DNA of 8,659 bases from Candidatus Aminicenantes bacterium UBA1061 (GTDB lineage: Bacteria; Acidobacteriota; Aminicenantia; Aminicenantales; Saccharicenantaceae): contig DCDG01000016.1 of the NCBI GenBank assembly GCA_002316315.1, forward strand, positions 1 to 8,659, in the 5' to 3' direction. Shown piece after piece: positions 6,321-8,659 of the stretch. The notes under the pieces are model-generated. The model made no database searches. It was not told the DNA's origin and was given only the letters and a program-made list of their open reading frames with translations. Numbering within the stretch: position 1 is the first letter of the stretch; each line of letters opens with the position of its first letter. A program made the position numbers and the translations under genes.

Positions 6321-6892
6321 AAAAGAACTGGCTTAAGACTTCAATTTTCATTTCGCTTTCGGTTTCTGTCATGATTTTCAGCTCGGTCGTGGCTTTTCCC
6401 AGAACAGTAGCCCGTGGTCAGGTGACAGACATTAAGGTTGAAATCAAAGAGGTAGAGCCTTTTGTTTATTGCTCTTTGAGCCGAACTGGATCTTTTTCTG
6501 ACATCGAGGCTGCTGTGGGCGAATTGCTGCAACAGATGCAGATTCAAAACGTTTTTCCCATGGGTTCAATGATTGGCATCTACCACGGCGAACCGACCTT
6601 ATCAGACCCGGAAAAAATTCAGTGGGAAGTTGGCTTCCCGATTAACGAGCAGGTGCTGGTTCAAGCCCCGCTTCAAAAAAAACAATGGATCTTTACCACG
6701 GTAGCTGTCAGCCTGCATGAGGGGCCTTATGAAAAGACCGGAGAGACTATTCTAAAGATGCGGCAGTGGCTGGAAGATAACGGCTACGTTCAGAATGGAC
6801 CGATCCTGGAACGTTATCTTGATGCTGACCCAGCTTCAACTTCATCTGATCGCCTGAAAACAGAAATCTGGCTTCCCTGTAAAAAAGGCTGA
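6317..6892 (+). CDS. Exported GyrI-like effector-binding-domain protein
   Basis: This 191-aa protein has a signal peptide (basic KKNWLK, hydrophobic core 9-25, likely cleavage after Ala26 in VVA|FP). A GyrI-like/AraC-effector-binding fold follows (about 37-190). Family hallmarks include a VEIKEVEPF opening strand, VSLHEGPYEKTGETI before the second helix, WLEDNGY, GPILERYLDADP and a closing TEIWLP strand. Members of this fold bind small hydrophobic or cationic ligands; some are transcription effector domains, SbmC/GyrI protects gyrase, and some hydrolyse cyclopropane-containing DNA alkylators. This protein has no DNA-binding domain and would be extracytoplasmic, so it may be a ligand-binding or hydrolytic protein outside the cytoplasm. 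The start is GTG 6317 with a strong AAAGGAGG (6305-6312) four bases upstream. I see no good promoter in the gap, so it is probably read from the peptidase promoter. Confidence 0.75.
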   Translation: MKKNWLKTSIFISLSVSVMIFSSVVAFPRTVARGQVTDIKVEIKEVEPFVYCSLSRTGSFSDIEAAVGELLQQMQIQNVFPMGSMIGIYHGEPTLSDPEKIQWEVGFPINEQVLVQAPLQKKQWIFTTVAVSLHEGPYEKTGETILKMRQWLEDNGYVQNGPILERYLDADPASTSSDRLKTEIWLPCKKG

Positions 6893-6940
6893 AAAACGAG
6901 AGCGGCGGGCAGGGTGGTCTTTAAACCTGATGACGCTTGG

Positions 6941-7663
6941 TCAACCTTCGAGGCCGTAGTCTTTCAACCCCTTTTGTCCGTAACAAGCTTTAACGCAAAC
7001 GCCGCAGATGAACTGGCTGACCAGGCCGGACCGGCGGAACTCCTTTAGCTGAGAATAACAACCAATATGGTCAAATTGTTCCGGAGTTTCTTTTATCGCT
7101 CTGGCCGGACAGGCTAACTGACAGCGGCGACATGGTCCGCAGCCAAAGGGAAGAGGTTGGTCAGTTTTAAGAGGAAAATTGGTCAGAACTGTCACCAGCC
7201 GAAAACGAGCACCAAAGGCAGGATTAACCAGCAGATTATTTTTTCCCAGCCAACCCAAACCGGCTAACTGGCCGATTTTTTTATGCGAAACATGAGCTTT
7301 CTGCTCATTCCAGTCTATGATCTGCGAAGCTGCCAGGGGCAGGGCCAGAAAGCCACGGGAGGTGATTTCTGCCGCCAGCTGAAGAGCAGCTCGATCAAGG
7401 AAGTTATTAAGTTGGCGATAGTGATGGAAATAAAGAGGAGTTGGAGCCCCCTCTACCTCTTCTAGAACAGAAAGCAAAACTTCCTTCCCAAGTGAAATAG
7501 CGACCGGATAGTGTTTGACGAGAGAAGAAGGCAGAAGAAAGCTATCCCTGACAGGCAAAATGTCAGCTACACCAAATAGATTTAACCCGAGAACCTCAAG
7601 TGACAACTTTCGCAGAAGTTCATAATTTTCAACAGAATTATCCTTCTTGGTACCAGTACTCAT
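6941..7663 (-). CDS. QueG-related 4Fe-4S double-cluster protein
   Basis: This 240-aa cytoplasmic protein belongs to the epoxyqueuosine reductase-like (COG1600) group. It carries the family core AGLGWLGKNNLL (134-145) and two cluster motifs: Cys175-x2-Cys178-x2-Cys181-x3-Cys185-Pro, and Cys202 with Cys220-x2-Cys223-x3-Cys227, arranged as in QueG for two 4Fe-4S clusters. It is shorter than QueG (about 310-380 aa) and has no C-terminal HEAT-like part. Where QueG has a DSAP motif with its catalytic Asp before the GLGW core, this protein has EQKAHVSHKK, so queuosine activity should not be assumed; cobalamin binding is likewise unproven. No Shine-Dalgarno precedes the ATG, no in-frame start exists immediately upstream, and a strong promoter ends eight bases before the ATG. 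It converges on the GyrI-like gene with a 48-base gap that shows no clear terminator. Confidence 0.8.
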   Translation of the reverse strand: MSTGTKKDNSVENYELLRKLSLEVLGLNLFGVADILPVRDSFLLPSSLVKHYPVAISLGKEVLLSVLEEVEGAPTPLYFHHYRQLNNFLDRAALQLAAEITSRGFLALPLAASQIIDWNEQKAHVSHKKIGQLAGLGWLGKNNLLVNPAFGARFRLVTVLTNFPLKTDQPLPFGCGPCRRCQLACPARAIKETPEQFDHIGCYSQLKEFRRSGLVSQFICGVCVKACYGQKGLKDYGLEG

Positions 7664-7671
7664 GAGTAAAA

Positions 7672-7700
7672 ATTGTAAGGCGAGATGAATAGAATGTCAA
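7672..7700 (-). promoter_or_regulatory. Strong promoter of the QueG-like gene, predicting a leaderless mRNA
   Basis: On the minus strand TTGACA (7695-7700) is followed by 17 bases and TACAAT (7672-7677). Only eight bases (7671-7664) separate the -10 box from the ATG whose A is at 7663. The usual start distance puts +1 within a base or two of the A of the ATG. This agrees with the absence of any ribosome-binding sequence there. Confidence 0.65.
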
Positions 7701-7722
7701 AAAGTTCAAATAATGCGGGCTG

Positions 7723-7751
7723 TTGACCGGTAAAGACTTTTAAAGTATAAA
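7723..7751 (+). promoter_or_regulatory. Sigma70-type promoter of ndk
   Basis: TTGACC (7723-7728), 17 bases, then TATAAA (7746-7751), each five of six matches to consensus. The start point would be near 7758, giving a leader of about 55 nt. It is arranged back-to-back with the QueG-like promoter; the two -35 boxes are 22 bases apart, so a single bound regulator could affect both. Confidence 0.65.
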
Positions 7752-7812
7752 TTCAGTTTAAGGGAAGAACAGCTTTTCGTCGATCCTGAAAATAAATTAG
7801 GGAGAGGCCAAG

Positions 7813-8214
7813 ATGAGCGAAAAAACTCTGGCCATAATCAAGCCAGACGCCGTTAAAAAAAGAGTCATCGGTCGGATCATCCAGCGGATAGAAGATGAAG
7901 GATTTAATATTCTCGGGCTGAAGATGGTCCAATTAACCCTGGAAGAGGCCAAAAAATTTTATGCCGTCCATAAGGATAAGCCATTTTACGACAGTCTAAC
8001 CGAATTTATGTCATCTGGCCCGATTGTGGTTCTGTTACTGGAGGGGGAACAGGCCATCAAGCACTGGCGGGAGGTGATGGGGGCCACTAACCCAGCCGAA
8101 GCCAGGCCAGGTACTCTGCGAAGAGAATTCGGTTTTTCCATAGAGAGGAATGCAGTTCATGGGTCGGACAGCCCTCAAACGGCCGAAACTGAGATTAAAT
8201 TCTTTTTTAACTAG
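7813..8214 (+). CDS. ndk: Nucleoside diphosphate kinase
   Basis: This 133-aa protein is full length for bacterial Ndk (about 130-145 aa). It transfers the gamma-phosphate from an NTP to an NDP through a phosphohistidine intermediate, balancing cytoplasmic nucleotide pools. The catalytic His116 lies in the signature NAVHGSDS. The other active-site residues are present at family spacing: Lys10, Tyr50, Phe58, Arg86, Thr92, Arg103 and Asn113. The GATNP and ARPGTLR segments are also typical. The start is ATG 7813, with a GGAG-containing purine run (7799-7807) about eight bases upstream. It is transcribed alone from the promoter at 7723-7751 and followed by a weak hairpin terminator. It is divergent from the QueG-like gene. 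Nothing about the protein is unusual. Confidence 0.97.
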   Translation: MSEKTLAIIKPDAVKKRVIGRIIQRIEDEGFNILGLKMVQLTLEEAKKFYAVHKDKPFYDSLTEFMSSGPIVVLLLEGEQAIKHWREVMGATNPAEARPGTLRREFGFSIERNAVHGSDSPQTAETEIKFFFN

Positions 8215-8232
8215 CAGATAATAAAAAATTTA

Positions 8233-8256
8233 TTTGCCTCCCAGGCAAAAAATTTT
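8233..8256 (+). terminator. Weak intrinsic terminator after ndk
   Basis: TTTGCCT (8233-8239) and AGGCAAA (8243-8249) form a 7-bp stem with a CCC loop, 18 bases after the ndk stop. AA then TTTT (8253-8256) follows, a short T-run. The stem is modest and the T-run short, so some readthrough into the next gene is possible. On the other strand an AT-rich TAAATTTTTT follows the same stem. Confidence 0.5.
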
Positions 8257-8258
8257 AC

Positions 8259-8287
8259 TTGACAAACGCCAAAAAAAATTTTATGTT
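8259..8287 (+). promoter_or_regulatory. Promoter of the right-edge secreted protein gene
   Basis: A perfect TTGACA (8259-8264) is 17 bases from TATGTT (8282-8287, four of six). Transcription would begin near 8294, leaving a leader of about 100 nt before the ATG at 8395. It starts directly after the ndk terminator hairpin. Confidence 0.6.
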
Positions 8288-8308
8288 TTTTCTGCGCCTT
8301 GGAGGAGA

Positions 8309-8410
8309 ATGAAAAGCAGGGGGTATTGGACTCTTTCCTGCCCTCTCTGTCTGTCATCCCACAGGGCTAATTTTAATGGATGGAGGATTTCACCATGCGT
8401 AAATCTTTAA
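8309..8410 (+). CDS. Possible 33-aa leader ORF overlapping the right-edge gene
   Basis: A GGAGGAG ribosome-like site (8301-8307) lies immediately before ATG 8309. The frame runs 33 codons to TAA 8408-8410, ending 16 bases inside the gene that starts at 8395 in another frame. Spacing from GGAGG to the ATG is short (three bases). The peptide is rich in Ser, Cys and Leu and has no recognised family or run of one amino acid like those of classical attenuators. The same leader can form GCAGG (8316-8320) with CCTGC (8337-8341), or GCCCT (8340-8344) with AGGGC (8363-8367), and the two stems share bases. A regulatory leader peptide is possible but unproven. Confidence 0.25.
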   Translation: MKSRGYWTLSCPLCLSSHRANFNGWRISPCVNL

Positions 8411-8659
8411 CCAAAGCTATCGCCATTCTGGTTTGTCTGGTTTTCACTATCAGTCTGGTTCCAGCTATGTATGCAGCCGAAAAGAAAGTTTCTAAGGACG
8501 ACAGATTGCTTTTACAGAAGCCAATGAGTCTGTTGGTTTCTCTGTTTCCTTTCCTGGGAAGCACCATGGGTAACAGCAGCAAGGCAATCAGCAATGGCAA
8601 TGTGCCCAGCAAGAAGAGCCTGAAGCCGACTGCTGAGATTCGTATCGGCACGAAGCCTG
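8395..8659 (+). CDS. N-terminal part of an unrecognised secreted protein (cut by window end)
   Basis: The frame is open from ATG 8395 through the last base, so only the first 88 residues are seen. A clear Sec signal peptide (MRKSLTK, hydrophobic core about 8-24) probably ends after MYAA (cleavage near residue 28). The mature start is charged (EKKVSKDDR), then contains LLLQKPMSLLVSLFPFLG, a second hydrophobic patch at about residues 48-58, and a Ser/Asn/Lys-rich stretch. I recognise no domain. GGAGGA (8382-8387) lies seven bases before the ATG and the gene has its own promoter (8259-8287) and a roughly 100-nt leader, which suggests independent regulation or strong expression. It could be a periplasmic or outer-membrane protein; too little is present to tell. 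Confidence 0.75.
   Translation, partial: MRKSLTKAIAILVCLVFTISLVPAMYAAEKKVSKDDRLLLQKPMSLLVSLFPFLGSTMGNSSKAISNGNVPSKKSLKPTAEIRIGTKP

Noticed and set aside
5545..6372. Long minus-strand open frames opposite the end of the peptidase and across the following gap
   Set aside because: They are antisense to a clearly coding + strand gene, have no recognisable domain, and reflect the codon use of the real gene.
6893..6940. A possible bidirectional terminator between the convergent GyrI-like and QueG-like genes
   Set aside because: The best pairing I could find (CAGG with CCTG) is only four bases and is not followed by a T-run on either strand.
8373..8651. A 92-codon minus-strand frame at the right edge
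   Set aside because: It lies opposite a + strand frame with a strong ribosome site, promoter and signal peptide, so it is a shadow.
1..8659. Mobile element, CRISPR, phage or defence-system content
   Set aside because: I found no transposase, integrase, direct-repeat array, tRNA attachment site or known defence domain in any frame.

Overview
The window reads as an ordinary chromosomal stretch of a Gram-negative-type, moderate-GC bacterium (GC judged by eye, not computed). It carries type IV pilus or type II secretion minor (pseudo)pilins, several Sec-type exported proteins, strong AGGAGG-type ribosome sites and vegetative TTGACA/TATAAT-like promoters. The large exported S9 peptidase of the chloroplast-glutamyl-endopeptidase type and the overall style would fit Acidobacteriota or Candidatus Aminicenantes. 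That placement is an inference from flavour only, because no marker gene here settles it. I see no mobile element, CRISPR array, tRNA, rRNA or phage signature.

Layout. (1) Positions 1-321 are non-coding. They hold a good leftward promoter for a gene beyond the left edge and a weaker rightward one. (2) Positions 322-3596 hold four tightly packed + strand genes for prepilin-like proteins: PilV/GspI-like, PilW/GspJ-like, an oversized PilX/GspK-like protein of 521 aa, and FimT/GspH-like. The last three are joined by overlaps of 44 and 4 nt. Together they look like the minor-pilin complex that primes or caps a pilus or pseudopilus. The major pilin and the assembly machinery are not in the window. 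(3) Positions 3629-6120 hold an exported S9D-type serine peptidase with its own promoter and a leader hairpin. (4) Positions 6121-6316 are an intergenic stretch with two inverted repeats and a possible 67-codon bridging ORF. (5) Positions 6317-6892 encode an exported GyrI-like effector-binding-domain protein, probably transcribed with the peptidase. (6) Positions 6941-7663 (- strand) encode a QueG-related protein with two predicted 4Fe-4S clusters. Its promoter lies so close to the ATG that the mRNA is probably leaderless. (7) Positions 7813-8214 encode nucleoside diphosphate kinase, divergent from the previous gene and with its own promoter. (8) Positions 8215-8394 hold a weak terminator, a promoter and a roughly 100-nt leader with a short ORF. 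These precede the start of an unrecognised secreted protein (8395 onward) that is cut by the right edge.

The genes do not form one pathway. The pilin block is one functional unit, and the peptidase and GyrI-like protein may share a transcript and an extracytoplasmic location. The QueG-like gene and ndk are housekeeping-type cytoplasmic genes that share a divergent promoter region. I found no clearly new multi-gene system. The most interesting points are the leaderless QueG-like gene, the unusual pilin set, the secreted GyrI-like domain and the structured, possibly coding 6121-6316 gap.
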